A stretch of DNA of 64,000 nucleotides from Acinetobacter geminorum (GCF_013009345.1 NZ_JABELE010000005.1:139149-203148); one strand, 5' to 3'. Shown: positions 35,368 to 44,612, counted from the first letter of the stretch. Translations and numbers: made by a program. The notes: generated by a model not told the origin, from the letters alone.

Positions 35368-37170
35368 ATGCCACAATACAAAGCGCCCTTACGTGATATG
35401 CAATTTGTTTTGCATGAATTATTAAATGCTGAAGAACACTATGCAAAATTACCTGATTTCCAAGGTAACGTAAGCCGTGAATTGGTTGATCAATATTTAG
35501 AAGCTGCTGCTGACTTCTGTGAAAATGAACTTTCTCCTTTAAACCAAGTTGGCGACCGCGAAGGTTGTACTTGGAATGATGGCGTAGTCACTACTCCAAC
35601 AGGTTTTAAAGAAGCTTATCAAAAATATATTGAACTTGGCTTTCCGTCTTTATCAGCTGAAGAACAATACGGTGGTCAGGCCTTACCTAACTCTTTAGGT
35701 ATTGCAATTTCTGAAATGGTAGGTAGCTCGAACTGGGCATGGGGCATGTACCCAGGCTTGTCTCACGGAGCTGTACGTACATTAGAACATCACGGTTCTG
35801 ATGAACAAAAAAATACTTATTTACCAAACCTTGTTTCAGGTGTTTGGACAGGTACGATGTGCTTAACTGAGTCTCATGCAGGTTCAGATTTAGGTATTAT
35901 CCGTACTAAAGCAGAACCAAATGCAGATGGTAGCTATGCAATCTCTGGCGAGAAAATCTTTATCTCTGCTGGTGAACATGACATGGCTGAGAACATCATC
36001 CATATCGTTCTTGCTCGCCTACCTGGCGCACCAAAAGGTACTAAAGGTATCTCATTATTCATCGTTCCTAAATTCAATGTAAATGCAGATGGAACTATTG
36101 GTGAACGTAATGCGGTACGTTGTGGTTCTATCGAACACAAAATGGGTATTCACGGTAACGCGACTTGTGTCATTAACTTTGACCAAGCTAAAGGTTACTT
36201 GATTGGACCTGAAAACCGTGGTTTGAACTGTATGTTCACCTTCATGAACACAGCACGTATTGGTACTGCGGTTCAAGGTTTAGCAGCGTCTGAATCATCT
36301 TTCCAAGGTGCGTTGACTTACGCGAAAGAACGTTTAGCAATGCGTTCACTTTCTGGTCCTAAAGCTCCTGAAAAAGAAGCAGATCCTATTATCGTTCACC
36401 CTGCTGTTCGTAACATGCTTTTAACTCAAAAAGCGTTTGCTGAAGGCGGTCGTGCTCTTGTTTACTTACTTGCTCAATACGCAGATATCGTTGAAAAAGG
36501 CGAAACTGAAGAAGAGCGTAAGTTTGCTGACAACATCTTGTCTTTATTGACTCCAATTGCTAAAGCATTCTTAACTGAAACAGGTTCTGAATCTGCTAAG
36601 CACGGTGTACAAGTCTTCGGTGGTCATGGCTTTATTTCTGAGCATGGCATGGAGCAAATCGTACGTGATACACGTATTGCTTGCTTATACGAAGGTACAA
36701 CTGAAATTCAAGCACTTGATTTGTTAGGTCGTAAAGTATTGCAAACTCAAGGTGCAATGCTACGTGACTTCACTAAGATCATCCATAAATTCGTAGAAGC
36801 AAATAAAGACAACGCTGCTATGAAAGAATTTGTTGAACCGCTTGCGGCACTTAACAAAGAATGGGGCGACCTTACTATGCAAATCGGTATGCGTGCGATG
36901 CAAAACCCAGATGAAGTCGGTGCTGCTGCTGTAGATTACCTATACTTCGCAGGTTATATCACTTTAGCTTACCTATGGGCTCGTATGGCGCTTGTAGCAC
37001 AAGAGAAATTGGCAGAAGGTACTACCGATGTTGACTTCTACAATGCGAAAGTAACTACTGCTCGTTTCTACTTCAAGAAAATCTTGCCACGTGTACGTTC
37101 TCACGTAGATGTGATCGCTGGTGGTCTAGATCCATTAATGTCATTAGACGCTGAACATTTCGCTTTCTAA
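35368..37170 (+). CDS. Acyl-CoA dehydrogenase (FadE-like), first of a tandem pair
   Basis: A 600-residue flavoprotein that oxidises acyl-CoA to trans-2-enoyl-CoA. FAD-binding elements are in TGTMCLTESHAGSDLGIIRT and GEKIFISAGEHD, and the catalytic Glu region is ACLYEGTTEIQALDLLGRKVL. The length, with a C-terminal extension of about 130 residues, matches the large FadE group in Pseudomonas and Acinetobacter rather than 380-residue enzymes. TGAGGAA upstream is a good ribosome-binding site. The 290-bp gap before it shows no other gene. Confidence 0.93.
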   Translation: MPQYKAPLRDMQFVLHELLNAEEHYAKLPDFQGNVSRELVDQYLEAAADFCENELSPLNQVGDREGCTWNDGVVTTPTGFKEAYQKYIELGFPSLSAEEQYGGQALPNSLGIAISEMVGSSNWAWGMYPGLSHGAVRTLEHHGSDEQKNTYLPNLVSGVWTGTMCLTESHAGSDLGIIRTKAEPNADGSYAISGEKIFISAGEHDMAENIIHIVLARLPGAPKGTKGISLFIVPKFNVNADGTIGERNAVRCGSIEHKMGIHGNATCVINFDQAKGYLIGPENRGLNCMFTFMNTARIGTAVQGLAASESSFQGALTYAKERLAMRSLSGPKAPEKEADPIIVHPAVRNMLLTQKAFAEGGRALVYLLAQYADIVEKGETEEERKFADNILSLLTPIAKAFLTETGSESAKHGVQVFGGHGFISEHGMEQIVRDTRIACLYEGTTEIQALDLLGRKVLQTQGAMLRDFTKIIHKFVEANKDNAAMKEFVEPLAALNKEWGDLTMQIGMRAMQNPDEVGAAAVDYLYFAGYITLAYLWARMALVAQEKLAEGTTDVDFYNAKVTTARFYFKKILPRVRSHVDVIAGGLDPLMSLDAEHFAF

Positions 37171-37204
37171 CCATAGTTAGTTGCGATATGCAATGTTAAA
37201 AAAC

Positions 37205-37241
37205 AAAAAAGGACTGCTCAGTTTTGACGGTCCTTTTTTTA
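37205..37241 (+). terminator. Terminator between the two acyl-CoA dehydrogenase genes
   Basis: AAAAAAGGAC and GTCCTTTTTT around a 15-nt loop with a long T-run. The two paralogues are therefore probably separate transcripts. Confidence 0.8.
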
Positions 37242-37337
37242 TAAAATCAATGATAAATTTACACTTTAAATTCCATATCCATTTCGTTTTACAGGATATC
37301 TAGCACAGGCCAATGTGCACAAAAAAGGTGAACGATT

Positions 37338-39119
37338 ATGCCAATTTACAATGCTCCTTTAGCTGATATGAAATTCATCTTAAATGATGTATTTAAAGCA
37401 GAACAATTTTGGCAGTCTAATGAGAAACTCGCTCATGTAGATGCTGCAACAGCTGAAGCAATTTTAGAAGAAATGGCTAAATTTGCTCAGAACGTGACTC
37501 ATCCATTAAACCGTACCGGTGACGAAGAAGGTGCTCGCTATGAAAACGGCGAAGTATTCACACCAGCTGGTTTTAAAGATGCATTTCGTCAATATGCAGA
37601 AGGTGGTTGGATTGGCCTAGGTGCCGATGAAGAATGGGGCGGTCAAGGCATGCCAAAAATGCTCACCGTTCTTTCTGATGAAATGTTATTTGCGACTAAC
37701 CCATCTTTCATGCTTTACCCGCTTCTTTCAGTGGGTGCAGGTATGGCTTTAAGCAGCTACGCATCTCAAGAACAAAAAGAAACTTATTTACCTAAGATTT
37801 ATTCAGGTGAATGGTCAGGCACCATGTGCTTAACTGAGCCACATGCAGGTACTGACTTAGGTATTATCAAAACTAAAGCAGAACGTAATGAAGACGGTAC
37901 TTATAACATTACTGGTACTAAAATCTTCATCACTGGCGGTGACAACGATTTAGCAGAAAACATCATTCACTTGGTACTTGCTAAAACTCCAGATGCCCCT
38001 GCTGGTTCCCGTGGTATCTCGTTATTTATCGTACCGAAATATCTTGTAAATGAAGATGGTTCTTTAGGCGACCGTAACCATGTTGGCCCAGGTTCAATTG
38101 AACATAAAATGGGTATCAAAGCATCTGCAACTTGTGTAATGAACTTTGATGGAGCTAAAGGTTACCTCGTTGGTAAAGAAAACGAAGGCCTTGCTGCAAT
38201 GTTCGTGATGATGAACTACGAACGTTTATCAATGGGTATTCAAGGTTTAGGCGCATCTGAATTTGCATATCAAAATGCTGCTCAATACGCGACTGACCGT
38301 TTACAAGGTCGTAGTGCAGCTGGTGTTCAATCACCAAATAAACCTGCTGACAGCATTTTAGTGCACGGCGATGTACGTCGTATGTTGTTAAACGTACGTG
38401 CAAACAATGAAGCATCTCGTGCATTTGCAGTTTATGTAGGTCAACAACTCGATATTACTAAATTCTCAACTGATGCAGCAGCAGTGAAAAAAGCCAATGA
38501 CCGCGTTGCGCTTTTAACTCCAATTGCAAAAGCTTACCTCACAGATACAGCATTCCAAGCGACTTTAGATGCTCAAATGGTATTTGGTGGCCACGGCTAT
38601 ATCCGTGAGTGGGGCATGGAACAATGTATTCGTGACCTTCGTATTGCTCAAATCTATGAGGGAACGAATGGTGTTCAATCACAAGACTTAATCGGTCGTA
38701 AAGTGATTAAGAATGGTGGTGCTTTCATCGCTGAATACATCTCTGAAATTCGTGACTTTGCAAATACATTAGATGCAGATTTGAACTTCATTAAAGATGC
38801 AACTTTAGATGCTGCAACTGAAATTGAAGCAATCACTCAGTTTATTATTGAGCAAGCTGCTGAAAATGTAGAGTTCCCGAACTCAGCTGCGGTTGATTAT
38901 TTACATGCGGTTGGTTTACTCAGCTTCTCATATATGTTTGCAAAAATTGCTGCCGCTGCTAAAGATAAGTCTGGTGATTTCTATCAGAACAAACTTGCTT
39001 TGGCTCAGTACTTTGTTGAACGTATCTTGCCGGATATTGATGCGCGTATTGCTAAAATCAAAGCTGGTTCTGACTTAATTATGGGCTTTAGTGAAGATTA
39101 CTTTACAAATCAAGCTTAA
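37338..39119 (+). CDS. Acyl-CoA dehydrogenase (FadE-like), second of a tandem pair
   Basis: A 593-residue paralogue of the gene just upstream, aligned along its whole length (SGTMCLTEPHAGTDLGIIKT, TKIFITGGDNDLAENIIHL, AQIYEGTNGVQSQDLIGRKVI). The conserved differences (Pro for Ser at the FAD motif, a different C-terminus) suggest divergence in chain-length preference rather than a recent copy. AAAGGTGA gives a good ribosome-binding site. It is followed by a terminator at 39132. Confidence 0.93.
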   Translation: MPIYNAPLADMKFILNDVFKAEQFWQSNEKLAHVDAATAEAILEEMAKFAQNVTHPLNRTGDEEGARYENGEVFTPAGFKDAFRQYAEGGWIGLGADEEWGGQGMPKMLTVLSDEMLFATNPSFMLYPLLSVGAGMALSSYASQEQKETYLPKIYSGEWSGTMCLTEPHAGTDLGIIKTKAERNEDGTYNITGTKIFITGGDNDLAENIIHLVLAKTPDAPAGSRGISLFIVPKYLVNEDGSLGDRNHVGPGSIEHKMGIKASATCVMNFDGAKGYLVGKENEGLAAMFVMMNYERLSMGIQGLGASEFAYQNAAQYATDRLQGRSAAGVQSPNKPADSILVHGDVRRMLLNVRANNEASRAFAVYVGQQLDITKFSTDAAAVKKANDRVALLTPIAKAYLTDTAFQATLDAQMVFGGHGYIREWGMEQCIRDLRIAQIYEGTNGVQSQDLIGRKVIKNGGAFIAEYISEIRDFANTLDADLNFIKDATLDAATEIEAITQFIIEQAAENVEFPNSAAVDYLHAVGLLSFSYMFAKIAAAAKDKSGDFYQNKLALAQYFVERILPDIDARIAKIKAGSDLIMGFSEDYFTNQA

Positions 39120-39131
39120 TTAAGTTCTTCA

Positions 39132-39164
39132 TAAAAACGCCTGAATAATCAGGCGTTTTTTATT
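39132..39164 (+). terminator. Terminator after second acyl-CoA dehydrogenase
   Basis: AAAAACGCCTGA, loop ATAA, TCAGGCGTTTTTTATTTT. Confidence 0.9.
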
Positions 39165-39238
39165 TTATATTTACTATTTCCATTGGCACAAAATTTGTTT
39201 AATTTCTAAATATTATGAAGTAAACAAAAGATCTCATT

Positions 39239-39721
39239 ATGCCTGATTCTAAAAAATACGAACGGATACTTGACCGCTTCGGACATTACGCCGTAGAAGC
39301 CTTCCATTATTTAGCCTTGTTTATTATCGGGTGTATGGTGGCATGGTCGGCAGCCAATACCGTTTTTGAAATTCTGACTGTCAAAAAGTACGCTTCAATT
39401 GATGATATTTTATTATTATTTATCTACTTGGAATTGGGAGCAATGGTTGGAATTTACTTTAAAACCAATCATATGCCTGTGCGCTTTCTTATTTATGTTG
39501 CAATTACAGCCTTAACCCGACTACTCATTTCAGATATTCAACATGATCATAAAGCGGATATCGATCAAGTCATTATTACTGGCTCAATTTTGATTTTAGC
39601 CCTATCTATTTTAGTCGTACGATTTGCGTCATGGCACTACCCATCAGTGATGAAAGAGAAACATGCAAAAACCTCAAATAATTTGAAAACCCCTCAACCG
39701 CAAGATGACGAGTTAGCATAG
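39239..39721 (+). CDS. psiE: PsiE-family inner-membrane protein
   Basis: A 160-residue protein with four hydrophobic segments (YLALFIIGCMVAWSAANTVF, IDDILLLFIYLELGAMVGIYF, VRFLIYVAITALTRLLI, IITGSILILALSILVVRFAS). The LELGAMVGIYF and PVRFLIYVAITALTR blocks are typical of PsiE, described as phosphate-starvation-inducible in E. coli. No Pho box was recognised upstream. The C-terminal tail is polar. Confidence 0.87.
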   Translation: MPDSKKYERILDRFGHYAVEAFHYLALFIIGCMVAWSAANTVFEILTVKKYASIDDILLLFIYLELGAMVGIYFKTNHMPVRFLIYVAITALTRLLISDIQHDHKADIDQVIITGSILILALSILVVRFASWHYPSVMKEKHAKTSNNLKTPQPQDDELA

Positions 39722-39722
39722 A

Positions 39723-39752
39723 AAAAGGCCTCAAAATAGAGGCCTTTGTTAT
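39723..39752. terminator. Bidirectional terminator between psiE and the RcnB-like gene
   Basis: AAAAAGGCCTC, loop AAAATA, GAGGCCTTTGTTATTTT. Confidence 0.8.
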
Positions 39753-39759
39753 TTTACTT

Positions 39760-40143
39760 TTAACGAACTCGATAAATGTTATGTCTTGAGTCTACTAATA
39801 AGTATTGATTAGGGGTTTTAACCCAATGGTATCCACGTGGTGGCGCATATAAACGGTGCGCTCTCCAGTCCGAAACATAATAGCGGCTATGGCGATATTG
39901 AGTAGGAATACGTTCACCACGTTTAAAAGCAACATAGTTACCATAATGCTTACCACGATCAGCATTTGACCAAACTGGCGCTCGATGATCATTACGATAA
40001 TCATGACGGCGGTCATCACGATGCTCATATCGATCATAGTTTTTACCATGTTTATTGTCCCAACGATGACCTGAATCAGCCATCGCGGTAGCTGATATAC
40101 CTAACATCAATGTTGAAAGTACAAGAACGATTGGCTTTTTCAT
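39760..40143 (-). CDS. RcnB-family periplasmic protein
   Basis: A 127-residue secreted protein. The signal peptide is MKKPIVLVLSTLMLGISATAMA with cleavage before DSG. A His/Asp/Arg-rich stretch (RYEHRDDRRHDYRNDHR) is followed by the conserved RcnB end block (RHSRYYVSDWRAHRLYAPPRGYHWV...YLLVD). RcnB in E. coli affects nickel/cobalt homeostasis; that role here is inferred. Confidence 0.87.
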   Translation of the reverse strand: MKKPIVLVLSTLMLGISATAMADSGHRWDNKHGKNYDRYEHRDDRRHDYRNDHRAPVWSNADRGKHYGNYVAFKRGERIPTQYRHSRYYVSDWRAHRLYAPPRGYHWVKTPNQYLLVDSRHNIYRVR

Positions 40144-40202
40144 GGCCTATTTCCTTTTAATCTTGATATGGAGCTAGATTAGAAGACAGTCGAGGAGAAA
40201 CC

Positions 40203-40283
40203 ATGAATAAAACAGCTTTGATTGCTAAACTTTGTAATGACTATAAAGAAAATATGAAGAATCTGTATCTGTGCTACCATTAG
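40203..40283 (+). CDS. Candidate 26-residue small protein or leader peptide
   Basis: A short frame starting MNKTALIAKLCNDYKENM and ending LYLCYH, preceded by a strong GAGGAGA ribosome-binding site six bases before the ATG. It ends 25 bp before the GTG of the next gene on the same strand, so it could be a leader peptide or a small protein. It has no transmembrane segment or known family; two Cys and a terminal His are present. Coding status is unproven. Confidence 0.4.
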   Translation: MNKTALIAKLCNDYKENMKNLYLCYH

Positions 40284-40308
40284 CATTTTTCAAACTAGGT
40301 CAATTGCT

Positions 40309-40755
40309 GTGTCTGAAATCAGTTTTGAGCGTCTTCATCAATTCTTTTGCAAAGTTCCAAGTGTACAAGAAGCCCGTATCATGGCTCATGGAGCAGACGG
40401 CGAACATGCTTGGTGGTTTAAGTTCAGTATTGATGTAGAACATCCGCTAGCATGGCAAACAGTTCAAGAATTAGGGCATGTTTTAAACTATCTATCGACG
40501 AACGAACGTCTACCGACTTTATTCTTCCCTGTTTCTCCACCACCTTATATGAATGGTGAAGCCAAAGATTTTTTATCGTGGATTATTCAGTGTAACCATC
40601 CTGAATTTAATCCAGATGTAGTCTGTGACTGGCTTGAGGCTCGTTTACCAAATCCTGTAGATGATGAGTCGCAGTGGAAAATTAAGACTGATTTGAGTGA
40701 AATAGAAAAACTTGATGATAAAGCGTTGGATCAATTGATTCCGCCTACACCTTAA
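40309..40755 (+). CDS. Conserved hypothetical protein (148 aa)
   Basis: Unrecognised family. Soluble and acidic, with no signal peptide; aromatic-rich blocks include DGEHAWWFKFSIDVEHPLAW and FPVSPPPYMNGEAKDFLSW. Start is GTG at 40309, with AGG nine bases before it; there is no better ATG. The possible small frame just upstream and an intergenic hairpin cluster downstream are its neighbours. Confidence 0.72.
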   Translation: MSEISFERLHQFFCKVPSVQEARIMAHGADGEHAWWFKFSIDVEHPLAWQTVQELGHVLNYLSTNERLPTLFFPVSPPPYMNGEAKDFLSWIIQCNHPEFNPDVVCDWLEARLPNPVDDESQWKIKTDLSEIEKLDDKALDQLIPPTP

Positions 40756-40820
40756 ATCGGACTTATAGCACAGCCTTTGCTTACAGTGATGTTCTCGTGT
40801 CTTTTGTATAGGCTAATACC

Positions 40821-40892
40821 TCACTTTTGAGAGGTCAAAAGTGACAAAAACCTTTGTTTCACTGATGTTGCTTCCCTGCAACACAGTGAAAC
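40821..40892. repeat. Pair of hairpins in a 195-bp intergenic space
   Basis: Hairpin A at 40821-40844: TCACTTTTGA, loop GAGG, TCAAAAGTGA (perfect 10 bp). Hairpin B at 40856-40892: GTTTCACT and AGTGAAAC arms plus inner TGTTGC/GCAACA with a bulge. They resemble a dispersed intergenic stem-loop element; other copies would be needed to confirm this. Confidence 0.55.
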
Positions 40893-40950
40893 GGCGACAT
40901 CCATGCCGCCAATCATCTTGCTATTTTTTGGAAAACTCCAAAGATAGTGA

Positions 40951-42414
40951 TTAAAAAGTCGACAACCCTGACCATTCCATAAAACGATAAATCCAATACT
41001 TCACTTTAGACTCATCTGCATACTTCGCATAATCCACACTCATCTGTCTATCTTTTAGGTTTGACCACGAGGTATTGAAGTAATCTTGTGCATCTTTAAA
41101 AACTTGATCTTGGACTTTGCCAATGACCAACATATCTGTTTCAAGGTTATAATTTTTTAAATTACGGGCCGTAAAGTTGGCAGATCCTACGATCAACTCA
41201 GCGTGTTGGGTATTATATTTTAAGATCATTTTGCTATGGTTCTGCTCGCCATGGGTATCACACCAACGGATTGGAATACCAGCAGCATGTAGCTCTGAAG
41301 CCACCTGACGGTTTGGAATACCATTCTTTTGTCTACCAAATGCATCTTTATTTGGATCGAGTAAAACACGAACAATAACACCTCGCTCTTGAGCATTTTT
41401 TAGTGCTTGAATAATCTTGCGTTCAGATAGATAGAACATACTTAAATCAAGATGCTCTTTCGGCTTCGCTGAGTTAATCAATTTCAATACAGATTCATAA
41501 ATTGCGCCCTCAGTTAAAACTTGCACTTGAGGTTTAGTTACGTCTTTCTCAAAGTCACCTAAAATGAGCGATGGGGAGCTACTGCCTGACATTTGTGCAA
41601 CTGCAGCTTCAGTTTGAAGAACATCAGCAGCTGTCGCCCCTGTTACAACCAACGCGACATTAGAGTGTCTAGAGCTGCCATCGTGTGGATTTGCTGAGGT
41701 CACCAATGACTTCCAACCAGCATCGGTATCAACAACAACTGTTTTACGGTGATTGGCCTTAAAATTAAATAAGTTTAAATAACTGCGCAGTGTAATTTTT
41801 TCATCACCGAATGGATTTGGTAACCAGCCCTTTTCAGGGTTATTGCCAATATTTTGACAGCAGATGTACCAGAAGCCTGACCAGAATGGGTTAGAAGCTC
41901 GCAAAGGGGCTAAATTCGTTTCAATCACATCAACACCTGCCTGACGTAACTGACGGTAATGTTCAGGGCTGATACCACCGTATACCGAGTTAATCGGGTC
42001 AGTAATCATAACGATCTGAATTTGGCGATTTTGTCTTTTCTTACTTACTAATGCATCTGTTAACTCTTGCATTAGTGGTCTTTGCTTCAGCTTTGAATCA
42101 CCCACTTCTGAATTAAACAAGAACATATCCACCACAATCGTGGTTTTTGCCTCATCAATCATTTTCAAGATTTCATCAAAGATGTGCTGGTCAACCTGCT
42201 GTTGCCCTTTTGCATCAAGATAAGTTTTGTCTGCTAAAAATTTAACATCGGCATGTCTAAGCTTGCCACTAAAGTTAATCCCTTGTGGTAATGGTTTTAC
42301 TGTGTGGTAAATCGCCGATGCAACATATGCAATAGCAACAACGCAAAGTAATACCGCCATATAACGACGCCCTGACCAATTTAACTTTTGATGAATTCGT
42401 TGAAAAATACGCAT
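40951..42414 (-). CDS. Phospholipase D-like domain protein (cardiolipin-synthase-type)
   Basis: A 487-residue protein anchored by one N-terminal helix (YMAVLLCVVAIAYVASAIY). Two HKD motifs are visible: NHRKTVVVDTDAGWKSLVTSAN (HxK, D and following S/N) and QNHSKMILKYNTQHAELIVGSAN. This twin-HKD layout with a membrane anchor fits cardiolipin synthase or a PLD-type phosphatidyltransferase/phospholipase; the substrate is undecided. It runs in the same direction as the TonB receptor gene upstream but is separated from it by a terminator. Confidence 0.88.
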   Translation of the reverse strand: MRIFQRIHQKLNWSGRRYMAVLLCVVAIAYVASAIYHTVKPLPQGINFSGKLRHADVKFLADKTYLDAKGQQQVDQHIFDEILKMIDEAKTTIVVDMFLFNSEVGDSKLKQRPLMQELTDALVSKKRQNRQIQIVMITDPINSVYGGISPEHYRQLRQAGVDVIETNLAPLRASNPFWSGFWYICCQNIGNNPEKGWLPNPFGDEKITLRSYLNLFNFKANHRKTVVVDTDAGWKSLVTSANPHDGSSRHSNVALVVTGATAADVLQTEAAVAQMSGSSSPSLILGDFEKDVTKPQVQVLTEGAIYESVLKLINSAKPKEHLDLSMFYLSERKIIQALKNAQERGVIVRVLLDPNKDAFGRQKNGIPNRQVASELHAAGIPIRWCDTHGEQNHSKMILKYNTQHAELIVGSANFTARNLKNYNLETDMLVIGKVQDQVFKDAQDYFNTSWSNLKDRQMSVDYAKYADESKVKYWIYRFMEWSGLSTF

Positions 42415-42415
42415 A

Positions 42416-42453
42416 AAAAAGACCTAACTTGATGGTTTCAAATTAGGTCTTTT
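42416..42453 (-). terminator. Terminator of the ZnuD-like gene
   Basis: Read on minus: AAAAGACCTAA, loop, TTAGGTCTTTTTT, a 10-bp stem with a T-run, 37 bp after the receptor stop. Confidence 0.82.
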
Positions 42454-42489
42454 GGCTTGATTTTTCAAGTTTAGTTTCGTGTTAAAGCC

Positions 42490-44565
42490 TTAGAAACTAA
42501 AATCAACACCCACAGTAAAATTACGTCCAACTTGTGGAATATTTGATAAGAATGAAGCATGTTGATAAACCGTGTCATCTAACAAGTTATTTGCTTTCAT
42601 ATAAACACGATAATTTGTTTTTGCACCATATTGTCCAGAGTATGCCACGCCAAGATTAAGCATGTTATAGCCTTCAGTTTCAGTCTCGTAAGCTGCGATC
42701 TTATCTTGGTTAAAGACATGATAGTACTCGGCAGAACCACTAAAACCATCGCCAAAGTCTGCATCAACTTTAGTACCTAAACGTCCCGCTGGAATACGTG
42801 GAGCGTTACCCTCTGCATCAATTTTACCACGTACATAGTCACCAAAAGCACTGATCTTGTACATTGGGGTAATTTGATAACCAATTTCACCCTCTGCACC
42901 ATAGAAACGAGCTTTATCTTGAGTGTATTGAACTAAACGGAAGTCTTTATAACGATCAAGGGTTTGCGCATAGATGTAGTCATCAAACCAGTTATGGTAA
43001 ACATGAAGATGATAATCGAGTTTGTCATTATCAAAATGCAAACCTAACTCAACATTATTCGATTTTTCCTTACTGAGTTGATCATTTCCTAACTCATAAG
43101 TATTCGTCGCAAAATGTCCACCATTTGCATATAACTCTTGAGCTAAAGGTAAACGTTCCTGATGTGAAGCGACAAAAGACAGTTTATAGTTCGGTGTAAA
43201 CTCCCAATTCGCAGCACCTGCGTATGAGAATGCCGAACCATCAAAATCCTGTTTAGAATTATCGTCTACATCAATTTCTTGCTGATCTGCACGGGCAGAA
43301 AGCTCAAAATGTACATCTTTCCATTGTTTATGTTCTAAAGCAAATACGCTCCACTTTTTGGTAGTGGTCGGAGCCATAAATGCTTCTTCGCCAGTTAAAT
43401 CCAATTTCTGTTGACCTAACTGTGCGCCAATTACCCCTTCCCAACTTGCAATCGGGTTATGTACTAACTCAATGCGTCCATCATAACCTTTGTTTTGGAA
43501 TCGAGTCGCAATTGTGCCTTCTTCAATTTCGTCATGTTGATAGTCTGTATAGCTTGCTTGTGCACGTAACTTTTGGAAGCCTGCAAATGGCTCATTTAAC
43601 TCGGTTTTAAAATCATAACGCTCAGACTTTAAATCAATCCATGGGCCGCCATGTTCGTGTTCATGTTCTTCATGGGCGTGAGCCTCTTCACCATCTTCAT
43701 GTTCATGCTCATGTTCGTCACAATGCAAATGTGGTCTTCCGCCTAGATGAGCCTTACAATTTTCATATTCATGGCTATGGCCTGGTAAGCCATACTGGTC
43801 TCTGCGGTTGCTATAAGAAATACCTGTATAGCCACGGTCATAAATCCAAGACAAACCAACGTTAACTGAGTCACCCTGCGCAAAAGTATTGTCTACACGG
43901 CGCTCTTTTTCACCTTCATGAATATAATTGGGCGCAATATAATTATTCGCATCACGAGTTAACCCCTCAACACGTAAAGCAACTTGGCTGCCCAAGCCAA
44001 CAGTTAGGCCAGCGCTCGCCAGTTTTTCATCACTTCCAGTGTTGTAACGTAAGCCAACTTGTCCTTCATAACCGTTTTCAGGCATTTGCGTAGGGATCTT
44101 GTTATCAATAACGTTGACTAAACCTCCGACAGTCCCCGCACCAAACAGTAAAGTTGAAGGGCCGCGAATTACTTCGACTTGTTTCGCAAGCACAGGATCT
44201 ACAGTGACGGCGTGGTCAGGAGACAACGTCGAGACATCAATATTTTCTGATGAATTTTGAAGTACTTTAACGCGTGGTCCATCTTGTCCACGGATGACTG
44301 GACGACTTGAACCTGCCCCAAACTGATTCGCGTAAATTCCGACTTCACTACTGAGTGCATCCCCAATGGTAGCAGCGCCTTGCGACAGATGCTTTTGATC
44401 AACAACAGTATCCGCTACAGCAAAATCTTGTGAAGTTTGCTCAAGTGGATGAGCCTTAATTCGGATGGTTTCTAGCTTTTCAACATTTTCACTTTCTGCT
44501 GCAAACGAAGGTACGGATATGACAGCTAAAATGGATAAGGTCAAAATATTTTTATGGAACAACAT
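42490..44565 (-). CDS. znuD: TonB-dependent receptor, ZnuD-like (zinc uptake)
   Basis: A 691-residue outer-membrane receptor. A signal peptide is followed by a plug (QGAATIGDALSSEVGIYANQFG... RGPSTLLFGAGTVGGLVNVID) and a barrel ending in GVDFSF. An extracellular loop holds a His/Glu-rich cluster (CDEHEHEHEDGEEAHAHEEH) with flanking Cys residues, the hallmark of ZnuD, which uses such a loop to catch zinc. A Zur-box-like palindrome lies about 35 bp before the start. A Zn-responsive ZnuD is known in A. baumannii; specificity for zinc here is inferred from loop and operator. Confidence 0.9.
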   Translation of the reverse strand: MLFHKNILTLSILAVISVPSFAAESENVEKLETIRIKAHPLEQTSQDFAVADTVVDQKHLSQGAATIGDALSSEVGIYANQFGAGSSRPVIRGQDGPRVKVLQNSSENIDVSTLSPDHAVTVDPVLAKQVEVIRGPSTLLFGAGTVGGLVNVIDNKIPTQMPENGYEGQVGLRYNTGSDEKLASAGLTVGLGSQVALRVEGLTRDANNYIAPNYIHEGEKERRVDNTFAQGDSVNVGLSWIYDRGYTGISYSNRRDQYGLPGHSHEYENCKAHLGGRPHLHCDEHEHEHEDGEEAHAHEEHEHEHGGPWIDLKSERYDFKTELNEPFAGFQKLRAQASYTDYQHDEIEEGTIATRFQNKGYDGRIELVHNPIASWEGVIGAQLGQQKLDLTGEEAFMAPTTTKKWSVFALEHKQWKDVHFELSARADQQEIDVDDNSKQDFDGSAFSYAGAANWEFTPNYKLSFVASHQERLPLAQELYANGGHFATNTYELGNDQLSKEKSNNVELGLHFDNDKLDYHLHVYHNWFDDYIYAQTLDRYKDFRLVQYTQDKARFYGAEGEIGYQITPMYKISAFGDYVRGKIDAEGNAPRIPAGRLGTKVDADFGDGFSGSAEYYHVFNQDKIAAYETETEGYNMLNLGVAYSGQYGAKTNYRVYMKANNLLDDTVYQHASFLSNIPQVGRNFTVGVDFSF

Positions 44566-44597
44566 GAGGTGATTCTCTGATCGCTACGCCTTTGTTT

Positions 44598-44612
44598 TGT
44601 TATATTATAACA
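44598..44612. promoter_or_regulatory. Zur-box-like palindrome
   Basis: TGTTATA and TATAACA around a central T, within GAAATGTTATAATATAACAA on the minus strand. It resembles the published gammaproteobacterial Zur consensus (GTTATA-N-TATAAC). It sits between znuD and the divergent DUF4184 gene, so it could repress both when zinc is plentiful. Confidence 0.75.
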
